Assembly: GCA_022483245.1 (NCBI GenBank)
Contig: JAKVNR010000001.1
Coordinates: forward strand, 620,001 to 684,000
Source of the DNA: Lactobacillus sp.
GTDB lineage: Bacteria; Bacillota; Bacilli; Lactobacillales; Lactobacillaceae
Direction: 5' to 3'
Length of the DNA stretch: 64,000 nucleotides
Shown: piece by piece, positions 12,125 through 22,417 of the stretch
Numbering within the stretch: position 1 is the stretch's first letter
How the letters are laid out: the number at the start of each line of letters is the position of its first letter
Position numbers and translations under genes: made by a program
Notes under the pieces: generated by a model
What the model was told of the DNA's origin: nothing
The model's database searches: none
The model's input: only the letters and a program-made list of their open reading frames with translations

Positions 12125-12162
12125 CTTACTAATCCTTCAATCTCATGTTCATTTTAGCACTT

Positions 12163-13137
12163 TCAGTCAGCCCGTGAGATGATCATGCCTACCCAGCGTT
12201 TTTGCCGCATGATCAATTCCACTTGTAAGCCAGCTGTTTTTAAGGCTGCTTTAATTTTATCAGTTTGCAAGTAGTCAATACCAGAGAAAATTACCTTGCC
12301 GCCTGGGGCTAAGTGACTTGGCAGCTGCGGGATTAATTCAAGCAGGATCTCTGCCAAAATATTTGCCAAGATCAAATCAAATTGCCCGTCAATTCCGTCT
12401 AGCAAGCTGGCTTGTTTGACTGTGATATTCTGGCAGCCATTTAAATCCATATTTTCCCGAGCAGCGTGCATCGAATCTTCAGAAATGTCTGTCGCTAGGA
12501 CCGATTCAGCACCAAGTTTGCTGGCCGCAATGGCTAAAATTCCCGATCCAGTCCCAACATCAGCCACTTTCATTGGCCGGTCCAAACACCGCTCCATTGC
12601 CAGCATCACTAATTGAGTGGTAATGTGGCCGCCAGTCCCAAAGGCTAGGCCGGGATCCATGATAATTGCCTGCTGGCCTGGCAAAGCCGGTTCAAATGTC
12701 TCCCACTTCGGGACGATCGCTAAATGACGGGAAAAACTAATTGTATGGTAGTATTTCTGCCATTCGGTCCGCCAGTCAGCATCTGCAATATAAGAAGTAG
12801 TGATCTTTTCTTCGCCCGTAGCTAATTGATAGCTTTTCAGCTCAGCGAATTTCGTTTGGAGCGCCTGCTTAATTTGATCAGGATCAGTTTCTTGATCAAA
12901 ATATGCGATTAATTCTAAATCTTTCGGCAAATTTTTAATATCGGCTAGCTCAACCACAGTCGAGTCATGGCGCCAGCCGGCTTCTTCAAAATCGCTGCGC
13001 TTGCGCCCTTCAATCCCAAGCGCCTGCAATTGGTCTTGTAAAAAGACCGTCAGTGCGGCTTCGACTTCATGTGAGGTTTCAATCGTTACTACCAGCAGTT
13101 TCATAATAATCCTTTCTTTGTCAGACCTGGCGGGCAT
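12163..13137 (-). CDS. prmA: Ribosomal protein L11 methyltransferase (likely start at MKLLVVTIETSHE, about 13104)
   Basis: DVGTGSGILAIAASKLGA, ANILAEILLELIP. Confidence 0.93.
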   Translation of the reverse strand: MPARSDKERIIMKLLVVTIETSHEVEAALTVFLQDQLQALGIEGRKRSDFEEAGWRHDSTVVELADIKNLPKDLELIAYFDQETDPDQIKQALQTKFAELKSYQLATGEEKITTSYIADADWRTEWQKYYHTISFSRHLAIVPKWETFEPALPGQQAIIMDPGLAFGTGGHITTQLVMLAMERCLDRPMKVADVGTGSGILAIAASKLGAESVLATDISEDSMHAARENMDLNGCQNITVKQASLLDGIDGQFDLILANILAEILLELIPQLPSHLAPGGKVIFSGIDYLQTDKIKAALKTAGLQVELIMRQKRWVGMIISRAD

Positions 13138-13167
13138 GCTATATTAATAGCGGTAGGTGCATAATAT

Positions 13168-13671
13168 ATGAGTAAGAAAAAGAAACAAAAAGGTTTAAAG
13201 AAAACCCTCGTTGAAAAAATGTTGGACCAGCACAAGATTAAGTATCGGCAAGCCCAGTTCGCCACAAAAATGGACGGCGATGTTGCCCGCATGGATACTT
13301 CTATTCTAGCTAAAGACGAGCACTTGGTCTATAAGACCCTGGTTTGTCAAGGCAATAAAACTGGTATTGTCGTTGGCGTGGTCCCGGTCACAGCCCATTT
13401 AGATATGAAAAAGCTGGCAAAAGCTTCTGGCAACAAGAAGTGTGAACTGCTGCCGCTCAAGAAATTGGAAAAAACCACCGGCTATGTGCACGGGGCAAAC
13501 ACCCCCATTGGGATTTATGAACGGCTGCATTTTCCAATTTATTTAGACGACTCAGTGAATGACGCGGATGAAATTGGCGTTTCAGCTGGCGAAGTCGGCC
13601 GGTCAGTCTTTATCAACCCGCAAGACTTAGCCAAGTTAGTCCAGGCCACAATTGTTGATTTAAAAGAATAA
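13168..13671 (+). CDS. ybaK: YbaK/EbsC-family Cys-tRNA(Pro) deacylase
   Basis: YKTLVCQGNKTGIVVGVVPVTAHLDMKKLAKASGNKKCELL...DDSV. Confidence 0.9.
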   Translation: MSKKKKQKGLKKTLVEKMLDQHKIKYRQAQFATKMDGDVARMDTSILAKDEHLVYKTLVCQGNKTGIVVGVVPVTAHLDMKKLAKASGNKKCELLPLKKLEKTTGYVHGANTPIGIYERLHFPIYLDDSVNDADEIGVSAGEVGRSVFINPQDLAKLVQATIVDLKE

Positions 13672-13678
13672 CAAGCAA

Positions 13679-14876
13679 ATGAACAAGACCCATGAACTTA
13701 ATTGGCACCGCAACCTCATTATTTTAGCGATCGGTGTCTTCATTGGCGGCATCGCCTTTTCTGAAGTCGTCCCTTTTCTGTCGCTGTATATCGATACTTT
13801 AGGTGAATTTAACCACCAACAACTAAACTTCTGGTCGGGCCTAGTTTTTTCAGGCACTTTTATTGTCGGCGCCTTTATTTCGCCGCTCTGGGGCAAATTA
13901 GCTGATAAGCGCGGCCGGAAAACGATTATTTTGATTTCTTCGGCTTCAATGTCAGTCGTCATGACCGGGATGGGACTGGTCACAAATGTGGTCCAGCTCT
14001 TTTTGCTGCGGATGCTGCAAGGTTTTTTTGCCGGTTATATTTCTAATTCCAACGCTTTAGTGGCAACGCAAGTACCAGATAAAGAAAGCGGCAAAGCGCT
14101 AGGTACGATGACGGCGGCTTTTACCGCGGGACAACTGCTTGGGCCGTTCGTCGGCGGGGCAATGTCCTCAGCCTTTAGCTACCGGGTAACTTTCTTCCTA
14201 ACGGGTGCCCTGCTGCTTTATTTTTTCACTGCTTTTTGTGCAAGAAGAATTCCACCCCGTGGCTAGTCAAAAAATGGACAAAACTAGCGACGTGATCAAG
14301 TCCTTGCGTAGCCCGCAGCTGATTTTTGGCTTGCTGCTGACGACAGTGATTATTCAGGCAGCCACAAACTCGATTAACCCAATTGTTTCGCTATATGTGC
14401 GGCAGTTAATGCACGGACGCGGCAACTATGTCTTTATCGCTGGTGTCATCGCTGCCTTGCCCGGGATTGCGACTTTCTTAGCGGCTGCCCGGCTAGGTGC
14501 TTGGGGCGATAAAATCGGAACGCATAAAATCATCCTGCTGGGCATGTACAGTGCAATCGTCTTTTTTGCCCTAACCGCGTTTGTGCAGAACACCTGGCAG
14601 CTGGGCATTTTACGGTTCTTGGTTGGCTTTTCAGATGCCTGCCTCTTCCCGCAGGTGCAGACGATGCTAACGAAAAATACGCCGAGCTATGCCACTGGCC
14701 GGATTTTTTCTTGGAACCAGTCAGCGATGTATATTGGCAATATCTGTGGTCCACTGATCGGATCGACGATTTCAGGGCTGACGAATTACAACTATGTGTT
14801 TCTCGCAACGGCAGCGTTGGTAGTTCTGAACTTAGTTCTGTTCCATGTCAATGTCCTGAAAAACATGCAAAGATAA
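13679..14876 (+). pseudogene. MFS transporter split into two ORFs (13679-14266 and 14205-14876) by a one-base shift at a T6 run
   Basis: GKLADKRGRKTIILIS MFS motif; frame 1 ends ...LLLYFFTAFCARRIPPRG*, frame 2 continues SLLFVQEEFHPVASQ; removing one T at 14221-14226 restores LLLYFSLLFVQEEFH. Confidence 0.85.
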
Positions 14877-14879
14877 CAA

Positions 14880-14922
14880 AAAATACAGCTTACCTGCAAT
14901 CAACAAGTAAGCTGTATTTTTT
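14880..14922. terminator. Bidirectional terminator
   Basis: aaatacagcttac...gtaagctgtatttttt. Confidence 0.65.
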
Positions 14923-16108
14923 ATGCATTCAATAATTGATTAACGTGATGATGTATCGTTTTTCTTTCAGGAATAAAGAAAATAAGAGCTAAGAGCAAAG
15001 CAGTTAAGGAGATAATAAGTCCGCCCCAAATACTTGGATCGCCATAATTGGCTAAAAAACTAATCCCCGACAAGCCAAAGCCCAATAAATCTGTGAGGGA
15101 GTGCAGCACCATCGCTAGCCACAGTTGGCCGGTAGACAGCCACAAAACTAGCCAGAAACCAGCTAAGCCAAAAGTAGATATAACTTGACCAATCACATTA
15201 TTAATTGGTTCGCCACTTGCTAGGTTAATCAAGTGCGTTAACGAGAAAATCAAGCTGGTTAAACCGATGCTCAAGCCAAGTTGATGCTTATGCTGCCTAA
15301 AAGCTGCAAGCAAGATCAGCAAAACTAGTGCTTGTTCTGTTTGTTCTAGCAAACCTGCTTCAATTGCTGTCATCCAATCATCAGCTTGCAAATGTAGGCC
15401 GCCAGCTAATGGCTGTAATAAAATTGCCTGCCCTGGTGTCAGTGAAAAGTATATACAAGCGGCAAACCCACTTAGCCACAAAGACACTAGCAACAGAAGC
15501 ACTAAAGGGACTGGCTGAACGAACTCATTTTTAGATAAACTTGACCCTAACTGTAACTTCAATCTCCAGGACTTGCTTAAACAAATTGCTGCCAAGAAAA
15601 ATGAAATTGCATGTAAGACGCCAAGATTAATTAATTCATACGCCCAGTCGGGCGAAACTCGAGCAAAACTACTGCTGATCATAATTGAAAAGATTAACCA
15701 GTAAACCGACAAGATCTGCCAAATAGTCCCGTTAATTGCATCAGCAGTATAAGCGATGATTGGTATCAAAAATTGAATAATTAAGATAGCGTATAAAATC
15801 AACCAATAGGAACTTTGTTGACTTAAATGACCAAAAGCACTTCCCCAATAGCGATCAATAATAATGGGTAAGCCTAAGAAAATTGCCCGTTTTTGCCAAA
15901 CTTGCCAAGTGGCTGATCTAACCTTGATCAGGGCTACCACCAACAGTAAAAGCATGACCAACTGCAGCCAGCACAAATTAAACCATGAAAGCGAGTAGTT
16001 GTTCGATACCAGCTCTTGGCCACTGATTAAGAAATATAATGCACAAACTATCGTCAGTGCGACTTCTATCATTAACCAAGGCAAATAGATCTTTTGATTA
16101 GTTTTCAT
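14921..16108 (-). CDS. CPBP (CAAX/Abi-like) family intramembrane metalloprotease homologue
   Basis: Multi-span membrane protein with FSLTHLINL and HSLTDLLGF CPBP-like motifs. Confidence 0.75.
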   Translation of the reverse strand: MKTNQKIYLPWLMIEVALTIVCALYFLISGQELVSNNYSLSWFNLCWLQLVMLLLLVVALIKVRSATWQVWQKRAIFLGLPIIIDRYWGSAFGHLSQQSSYWLILYAILIIQFLIPIIAYTADAINGTIWQILSVYWLIFSIMISSSFARVSPDWAYELINLGVLHAISFFLAAICLSKSWRLKLQLGSSLSKNEFVQPVPLVLLLLVSLWLSGFAACIYFSLTPGQAILLQPLAGGLHLQADDWMTAIEAGLLEQTEQALVLLILLAAFRQHKHQLGLSIGLTSLIFSLTHLINLASGEPINNVIGQVISTFGLAGFWLVLWLSTGQLWLAMVLHSLTDLLGFGLSGISFLANYGDPSIWGGLIISLTALLLALIFFIPERKTIHHHVNQLLNA

Positions 16109-16109
16109 A

Positions 16110-16143
16110 ATACACCTTTCAAAAAAAGAACATGATTTTCATC
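16110..16143 (-). terminator. Hairpin between peptide gene and CPBP gene
   Basis: minus strand GGACATGATGAAAATCATGTTCTTTTTTT. Confidence 0.6.
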
Positions 16144-16158
16144 ATGTCCTTCTTTACA

Positions 16159-16398
16159 TTATCCACGCCAAGGATTTTCTCTGTGTCCGCCAAAAAACCA
16201 ATAACCGGGGCCTGATGTTCCTTGACGAGTGATCATTACTTTTTCGCTATTTAGAGACTTTAGATTTTGATCATTTGGTTGATAGGTTGAAATATTTAAT
16301 GTATTGGAATTACTATCAGCTAAAACGGTTGTCGAACTTAAACTGGTTGCACCTAAAAATAAAGCTGCAGCTGGCAAAATTAATAATAATTTTTTCAT
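16159..16398 (-). CDS. Small secreted peptide (79 aa from M at 16398; about 52 aa after signal peptide)
   Basis: MKKLLLILPAAALFLGATSLSSTTVLA signal peptide; SD ggaggc upstream; C-terminus GTSGPGYWFFGGHRENPWRG. Confidence 0.75.
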   Translation of the reverse strand: MKKLLLILPAAALFLGATSLSSTTVLADSNSNTLNISTYQPNDQNLKSLNSEKVMITRQGTSGPGYWFFGGHRENPWRG

Positions 16399-16544
16399 GA
16401 TTGCCTCCCATACTATATAAGTATCCCTACAATTAATAATGTTATCATTTAATTTTAAATAATCAATCGTTATTTTCATTTATTTTTCACAACAAAAAAG
16501 CTCTCCTTTTCAGGAGAGCTTTTTGATTGAACTGAAACTAAGAA

Positions 16545-17474
16545 TTAAAGTTCAACTGAGTCAACTACTTCTTGCATCTTGTCTGCTGAGTAGTTCATCT
16601 TCTTCAATTCTTCGTCTGACAGCTTAGTTTCGATAACATCGGCAATACCGTTGCTGTTAATAACAGCTGGAGTACCTAAGAACAGGTCGTGCTTGATACC
16701 GTATTTGCCTTGAACTGGAGCTGACAGTGGCAGAACCATTTCTTGGTTTTCCAAAATAGCCTTAACGATGTGAGTTAACATTTGAGCAACACCGTAGAAG
16801 GTAGCACCCTTGTTAGCAATGATCTTGCCGCCCTTCTTGCGGACGTCAGTTTGTAATTGTTCCAGAGTGTCGTCGTCCAATTCTGAGTATGAACGTAATG
16901 GCTTGTCAGCAATAGTAGCTTCGTCAAAGTTTTCGAAGGAAGTGTCACCGTGTTCGCCTAATACGTAAGCGTTGATGTCACGAACATCCTTGCCAACCTT
17001 CTTAGCCAAAGCAATCTTGAACCGAGCAGTGTCCAGTGAAGTACCAGTACCGATAACACGGTTCTTAGGGAAGCCTGACAAACGTTGAGTCAAAGTAGTC
17101 AAGATGTCAACTGGGTTAGCTGAAACAACAAAGATACCTTTGAAGCCTGAGTCAACGATTGGCTTTACAATGCTTTCAAGAATTTTAACGTTCTTGCCAA
17201 CTAAGTCCAAACGGGTCATACCTGGCTTACGAGCAACACCAGCAGTGATGACAGCAACGTCAGCATCCTTAGCATCTGCATAAGTACCTGCGTGAACATT
17301 TACTGGGTGGTAGAAGTTAGTAATATCTTCCAAGTCCAGAGCGTCACCGATAGTTAACTTCTCAACAACGTCGCAAATTACTAATTCCTTAACATCAGCA
17401 TTTTGCAGCAAGTCGTTTGCAAAGGTTGAACCTACACGACCGTCACCAACTAATAAAACTTTTCCTTTAGACAT
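16545..17474 (-). CDS. ldh: L-lactate dehydrogenase family protein
   Basis: KVLLVGDGRVGSTFA, VSANPVDILT, GTGTSLDTARF, GEHGDT. Confidence 0.92.
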   Translation of the reverse strand: MSKGKVLLVGDGRVGSTFANDLLQNADVKELVICDVVEKLTIGDALDLEDITNFYHPVNVHAGTYADAKDADVAVITAGVARKPGMTRLDLVGKNVKILESIVKPIVDSGFKGIFVVSANPVDILTTLTQRLSGFPKNRVIGTGTSLDTARFKIALAKKVGKDVRDINAYVLGEHGDTSFENFDEATIADKPLRSYSELDDDTLEQLQTDVRKKGGKIIANKGATFYGVAQMLTHIVKAILENQEMVLPLSAPVQGKYGIKHDLFLGTPAVINSNGIADVIETKLSDEELKKMNYSADKMQEVVDSVEL

Positions 17475-17587
17475 AGAATAATTCTCCCTTCAAAGAAAAA
17501 TCTTTGTTCTTAATTACACAAGACATTATACACCATTTATGTCTGAGATTGCGAATGATTTAGTTTATTTTTTCACGAAGAAGCAAC

Positions 17588-17622
17588 AAAAAAAGCATCC
17601 TCAGGAGAGGATGCTTTTTTAA
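17588..17622 (-). terminator. Terminator after the fumarate reductase gene
   Basis: aaaaaaagcatcctcaggagaggatgctttttt. Confidence 0.7.
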
Positions 17623-17628
17623 TGGTCA

Positions 17629-19110
17629 TTAAGCTTGAGTTGCGCCTGAAGTAGCGTCAGCTGCAGGTTCTTCTTCTTTTTCGTCTTCAAGAACAACTGG
17701 TTCTAACTTCATGCCAGCTGCTTCCAATTGAGCTGCCATTTCCAAACCAGCTTCACGGCCGTTAACAACAGTTTCAGCAATTGAGTTACCACCAATTCTG
17801 TTGTTACCGTGCAGACCACCAGCAACTTCACCAGCTGCGTACAAGCCCTTGATAACGTTACCGTTTTCGTCGATAACTTGGGTCTTGCTGTTAACGTGAA
17901 CACCACCCATAGTGTAGTGGATAGCTGGAGCAATGTGAATTGCGTAGAATGGTCCTTCGATAGGACGTTGCATACCAGTAGTCCGGCCGAATTGTTCATC
18001 CTTGCCAGCCTTAACTGCCATGTTCCACTTCTCAACAGTTTCTTCCAAGGTCTTAGCGTGTTCGTTGTTTTGACCGCCAAGCAAGCCTGCCAAGTCGTCA
18101 CTCTTCTTAACCAGGCCAATTGATTCGTAGAAGTCTAATGACTTAGCGTGGTCACGAGTACCTTGACCAAAGATCAAGAATGCTGAGTGTTCTGGCAAAG
18201 CAGTAATAGCGTTTGAAACGATCTTACGAGTAGTTAATTCGTTTACGAAACGGTGGCCGCGGAAGTCACATAAGATGGCACCTTCACCACGAACAGCTTC
18301 ACCGATTAAGTATGGGTGATCGCCATCTTGGTAAACAGTTGGGTGGATTTGGATTAAGTCCATTTGAGTTAATTGGGCACCACATTCGGTAGCCAACTTG
18401 ATACCGTCACCAGTTGAGCCAGGGCCGTTAGTAGTTTCGTAGTCAACCAGGTCTGGACGGTACTTCTTGATCATGTCCTTGTTGTGACCGAAACCACCTG
18501 AAGCAAGCAGAACAGCCTTAGTAGCAACTTCACGTGGGCCGCCTTCAGTACCAACTAAAACGCCAGTAACGTTGCCGTCTTCGTCTTGTTCGATCTTCTT
18601 AACTTGGCAGTTGTTGAAGATTGAAATATTGTCTGCGTATTTAGCAGCAGTTTCCAGCAAGTGGCTTACTAAGTAACCACCAACAGCTGACATGTCAGCT
18701 GGACGGTGAGCACGAGGCTTAGACATACCACCAGTGATAGTTAAGTCGCTTAAGTCAATCTTGTGGTCAGCTAACCAGTCAATTGCTAATGGAGTGTGGT
18801 TAACGAAGAACCGCAGCATGTCGCGGTCGTTCATGTAGCCACCACCCTTTAAGGTTTCCTTGTAGAAGTCGTCAGCGCTGTCGATCACGCCGTGCTTTAA
18901 TTGAACGTGGGTTTCAGCAGCGTTCATACCTGATGAAGCCTTCTTAGTGTTACCACCAAGTTCGTCTTGCTTTTCAAAAACAGCAACGTGCAAGCCCATT
19001 TCAGCAGCTTGAATAGCAGCAGTTAAGCCGGCACCACCAGCACCAACTACAACTGCATCGTAAGATTCTTCTAATTCAACAAACCATTTTGGTTCATAAT
19101 GAAATGCCAT
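17629..19110 (-). CDS. Fumarate reductase/FAD-binding flavoprotein with C-terminal DATSGAT motif
   Basis: VVVGAGGAGLTAAIQAAEMG, HPTVYQDG, GEAVRGEGAI, GGLHGNNRIGGNSIAETVVNGR; C-term DATSGATQA. Confidence 0.92.
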   Translation of the reverse strand: MAFHYEPKWFVELEESYDAVVVGAGGAGLTAAIQAAEMGLHVAVFEKQDELGGNTKKASSGMNAAETHVQLKHGVIDSADDFYKETLKGGGYMNDRDMLRFFVNHTPLAIDWLADHKIDLSDLTITGGMSKPRAHRPADMSAVGGYLVSHLLETAAKYADNISIFNNCQVKKIEQDEDGNVTGVLVGTEGGPREVATKAVLLASGGFGHNKDMIKKYRPDLVDYETTNGPGSTGDGIKLATECGAQLTQMDLIQIHPTVYQDGDHPYLIGEAVRGEGAILCDFRGHRFVNELTTRKIVSNAITALPEHSAFLIFGQGTRDHAKSLDFYESIGLVKKSDDLAGLLGGQNNEHAKTLEETVEKWNMAVKAGKDEQFGRTTGMQRPIEGPFYAIHIAPAIHYTMGGVHVNSKTQVIDENGNVIKGLYAAGEVAGGLHGNNRIGGNSIAETVVNGREAGLEMAAQLEAAGMKLEPVVLEDEKEEEPAADATSGATQA

Positions 19111-19136
19111 CTTTAATTCTCTCCTATACTACTTAA

Positions 19137-20534
19137 CTAATCCATTGGATCGGTACTGTCGACATTAGTCATGGCAAGCATGTCCATCCACTCATCGTAT
19201 TGCTCAGCGGTTACCTTGCCACTCTTTAAAGCAGCTTCGCGCAATGTGCTGCCAGCCTTGTCAGCAGCTTGTGCGATCTTAGCAGCTGCGTGGTAGCCAA
19301 TGTGTGGTGACAAAGCAGTAACTGTCATCAATGAGTTTTCAAGCAAGTCGTCCATCCGCTCAGCGTTAACAGTTAAGCCGTGGATCATCTTGTCAGCAAA
19401 GCCCTTGATTGTGCCAGCCATCAGGTCAGCTGAGTCAAGGAAGGCTGCAATCATAACTGGCTTGAAGACGTTCATTTCAAAGTTACCTTGTGAGCAGGCA
19501 GCGGTGATGGTCGTGTCGTTGCCAAAGACTTTCAAGGCAGCCATCGTGACAGCTTCAGCCTGAGTTGGGTTGACCTTGCCTGGCATGATTGATGAACCAG
19601 GTTCGTTAGCAGGAATGTTCAATTCGCCGTAGCCAGCCCGTGGACCAGAAGCCAAGAACCGAATGTCTTGTGCAATCTTAAACATATCAGCAGCCAAGCT
19701 CTTTAAAGCACCGTGAACAGTGTTAATGCCTGAGTGGTGAGCTAAGCCGAAGAACTTGTTGGTCTTAACGTTGAATTCGTGACCATAAACCTTGGACAGT
19801 TTTTCAGCGATTCTAGCAGTCATGCCAGGAGCGGCATTCAAACCAGTACCAACAGCAGTACCACCAATAGCCAGTTCATACAGAGTTGGCTTCAGAGTCT
19901 TGATGTAATCTAAGTCATGCTCCAAAGCTGAAACGTAACCAGAAACTTCTTGGCCGAATGTTAATGGCGTAGCATCTTGCAAGTGGGTCCGGCCGACCTT
20001 AACAGTCTTCCAGTACTTCTCTTGCTTAACTTTTAATTCGTCAATCAGGTGTTGAACTTGTGGTTCCAGCTTGTCTAAAGCTTGGACAGCGACAAGGTTC
20101 ATAGCGGTTGGGAAAGTATCGTTAGATGATTGGCCACGGTTAACATCGTCATTTGGCAAAATAGTCAAATCTGGGTGCAGCTTCATTGCCATGTTAGCAA
20201 CGACTTCGTTCGTGTTCATGTTGGTTTGCGTACCTGAACCCGTCTGGTAAACATGAAGCGGGAAGTCCTTGCGCAAATCATCATCGCTTAAAGCTGAAAG
20301 CTTGTCGACAGCTTCGATAATCGCCTCACCTTTATCTTTTGGCTCGTCGCCAACTTCAACGTTTGATTGAGCAGCGGCTTTCTTAATTTGCAATAAAGCA
20401 CGAATAATAGCCAAAGGCATTAACTCACCGGTCGGGAAGTTATTGCGACTTCTCTCAGTCTGTGGGCCCCATAAAGCTTCCTTAGGAATCTTGACTGGGC
20501 CGATAGTATCACTTTCGACACGATATTCCGTCAT
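19137..20534 (-). CDS. fumC: Class II fumarate hydratase
   Basis: GSGTQTNMNTNEV, GSSIMPGKVNPTQAE. Confidence 0.96.
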   Translation of the reverse strand: MTEYRVESDTIGPVKIPKEALWGPQTERSRNNFPTGELMPLAIIRALLQIKKAAAQSNVEVGDEPKDKGEAIIEAVDKLSALSDDDLRKDFPLHVYQTGSGTQTNMNTNEVVANMAMKLHPDLTILPNDDVNRGQSSNDTFPTAMNLVAVQALDKLEPQVQHLIDELKVKQEKYWKTVKVGRTHLQDATPLTFGQEVSGYVSALEHDLDYIKTLKPTLYELAIGGTAVGTGLNAAPGMTARIAEKLSKVYGHEFNVKTNKFFGLAHHSGINTVHGALKSLAADMFKIAQDIRFLASGPRAGYGELNIPANEPGSSIMPGKVNPTQAEAVTMAALKVFGNDTTITAACSQGNFEMNVFKPVMIAAFLDSADLMAGTIKGFADKMIHGLTVNAERMDDLLENSLMTVTALSPHIGYHAAAKIAQAADKAGSTLREAALKSGKVTAEQYDEWMDMLAMTNVDSTDPMD

Positions 20535-20661
20535 TAGATTACCTCCAATTTAGGTAGTTATGTTTAAAAACTTCACAAATACATTATAGCTAATTTTCCA
20601 AAATTCAGAAAGCCCTTTCACTCAATTTTAAGAAAAAAGCTACTAATCCCGCAAGATCAGC

Positions 20662-21366
20662 TTAGCGGCGGCGTTGATGACTAAGCTTTTTAACTAGTAA
20701 ATCCCCGACTAATTGGACTAATAAAATCAAAAGAACAACTAGTAAAGTAGCGACCACTGTGACATCATTCGCAAACCGGTTGTAGCCGTAAGAAATGGCC
20801 GTATTACCTAACCCGCCGGCGCCAACTGCACCAGCCATTGCTGTTAAGCCGATCAGACTAATCAAAGTCACGGTTGAAATCCGGATCAGTTCGCCCCGGC
20901 TTTCCTTTAAATAAACATCAAAAATCAAATCTTTGGTCGTGGCTCCTAAAGCCTGAGCGGCTTCAATTTTACCGGCATCAACGCTTTCTAAGGCGACTTG
21001 TACTTGCCGGGCAAAAAATGGAAACACCCCAACGGTCAGCGGCACTAAGGCAGCCTTCATCCCAATTTGCGTACCGACAATCTTTTGTGTTACCGGGGCA
21101 ATCAAAGCTAGCAAGATAATAAAAGGAATGGCCCGCAAGATTGAGATTAATTTATCAATCACATTATGCCAAAAGCGGTTGGCCAGTACCCCGCCCGGTT
21201 TAGTTAGCACCAGCAGCAGTCCAAAGACGATGCCCAGAAAACCGCCAAAAATTGCTGACCAGAAGGTCATAAATAATGTCTGAAAAATTGCGGTCCCCCA
21301 ACCAGCATCGCCGGTCCAGCCTAAGGCAGCGACATTAGGGAATGTTTTAACAAACCAATTAATCAT
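20662..21366 (-). CDS. metI: Methionine ABC transporter permease
   Basis: MetI-type permease, adjacent to metN and metQ genes and a Met T-box. Confidence 0.9.
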   Translation of the reverse strand: MINWFVKTFPNVAALGWTGDAGWGTAIFQTLFMTFWSAIFGGFLGIVFGLLLVLTKPGGVLANRFWHNVIDKLISILRAIPFIILLALIAPVTQKIVGTQIGMKAALVPLTVGVFPFFARQVQVALESVDAGKIEAAQALGATTKDLIFDVYLKESRGELIRISTVTLISLIGLTAMAGAVGAGGLGNTAISYGYNRFANDVTVVATLLVVLLILLVQLVGDLLVKKLSHQRRR

Positions 21367-22405
21367 CAGTTAAGACCTCCTTGTCCAGTTTCGTAGCCAG
21401 CACGTGCCGGCTAGCTAAAAATTCTTTGGCAGTTTGCTCCTGCTCAGGCGTCAGCGGCAATAAAACCGCTAGCGTTCCGACCGGCTGGCCGCCAATCTGC
21501 TCCACGTTCCCGTATAAAATAGAAGCTTTGGTCCCAATTGCCTGGTCTAGATCGGCTAAAACTGATTGGGTAACATCGGTAATTTGGTAGACCAGCTGCA
21601 CGAGCTGCTCCTGCGGCGCCAAATTCTGGAAGTGGTATTTTTCCAAAATTTCCTGGACTTCCAAGGCCCCGCCGACAAATTCCTGGGTCAATTTTTGTTT
21701 TGGCTGCAGGAACACATCAAGCAGCGGACCCTGTTCAATCACCCGGCCGTTTTTCATGACCGCGATCTTGCTGGCAATTTGTTTAACCGCATCCATTTCG
21801 TGGGTAATCAAAACAATCGTCAGCCCCAATTTTTTATTCAAACGGTACAGCAAGTCCAAAATCTGCTTGGTGGTTTTAGGGTCTAGCGCGCTAGTAGCTT
21901 CATCTGATAACAAAATGTCAGGCTTGTTAGCTAGCGCCCGCGCAATCGCCACCCGCTGCTGCTGACCGCCAGAAAGCTGAACTGGGTAAGCCTCGGCTTT
22001 TGATTGCAAATCAACTAATTCGAGTAAATGATTGACGCGCTGCTCTAATTCATCATCAGGTAAACCGGCATGCTTTAAGGCAAAAGCCACGTTTTCAAAC
22101 ACGGTAGCTTCTTCTAACAAGTTGAAGTTTTGAAAAATCATCCCAATTTTGCGGCGGCTAGCTTGCAGCTGTTTAGCTGACACTTGCTGCTGGCCGTTGG
22201 CAAACAAAACTTGCCCGTTGACTTTAACCGTGCCTTTGCTTGGCTGCTGGAGCAAGTTGATCGTTCTGACCAAAGTCGATTTGCCAGCGCCGGAATAACC
22301 AATCACGCCTAAAATATCACCCTGCTCAATGTCTAAGCTGACATCACGGACAGCATCCTGCCCGGAGAAATCTACTGAAATATGTTTAAGTTCGATTTGT
22401 GCCAT
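21359..22405 (-). CDS. metN: Methionine ABC transporter ATP-binding protein
   Basis: Walker [26 protein letters not shown]-terminal NIL domain. Confidence 0.94.
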   Translation of the reverse strand: MAQIELKHISVDFSGQDAVRDVSLDIEQGDILGVIGYSGAGKSTLVRTINLLQQPSKGTVKVNGQVLFANGQQQVSAKQLQASRRKIGMIFQNFNLLEEATVFENVAFALKHAGLPDDELEQRVNHLLELVDLQSKAEAYPVQLSGGQQQRVAIARALANKPDILLSDEATSALDPKTTKQILDLLYRLNKKLGLTIVLITHEMDAVKQIASKIAVMKNGRVIEQGPLLDVFLQPKQKLTQEFVGGALEVQEILEKYHFQNLAPQEQLVQLVYQITDVTQSVLADLDQAIGTKASILYGNVEQIGGQPVGTLAVLLPLTPEQEQTAKEFLASRHVLATKLDKEVLTDD

Positions 22406-22417
22406 GAGTTTCGCCTC

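Noticed and set aside
17709-18119. 136-aa ORF overlapping the fumarate reductase gene
   Set aside because: Alternative frame of a strongly coding region; composition artefact.
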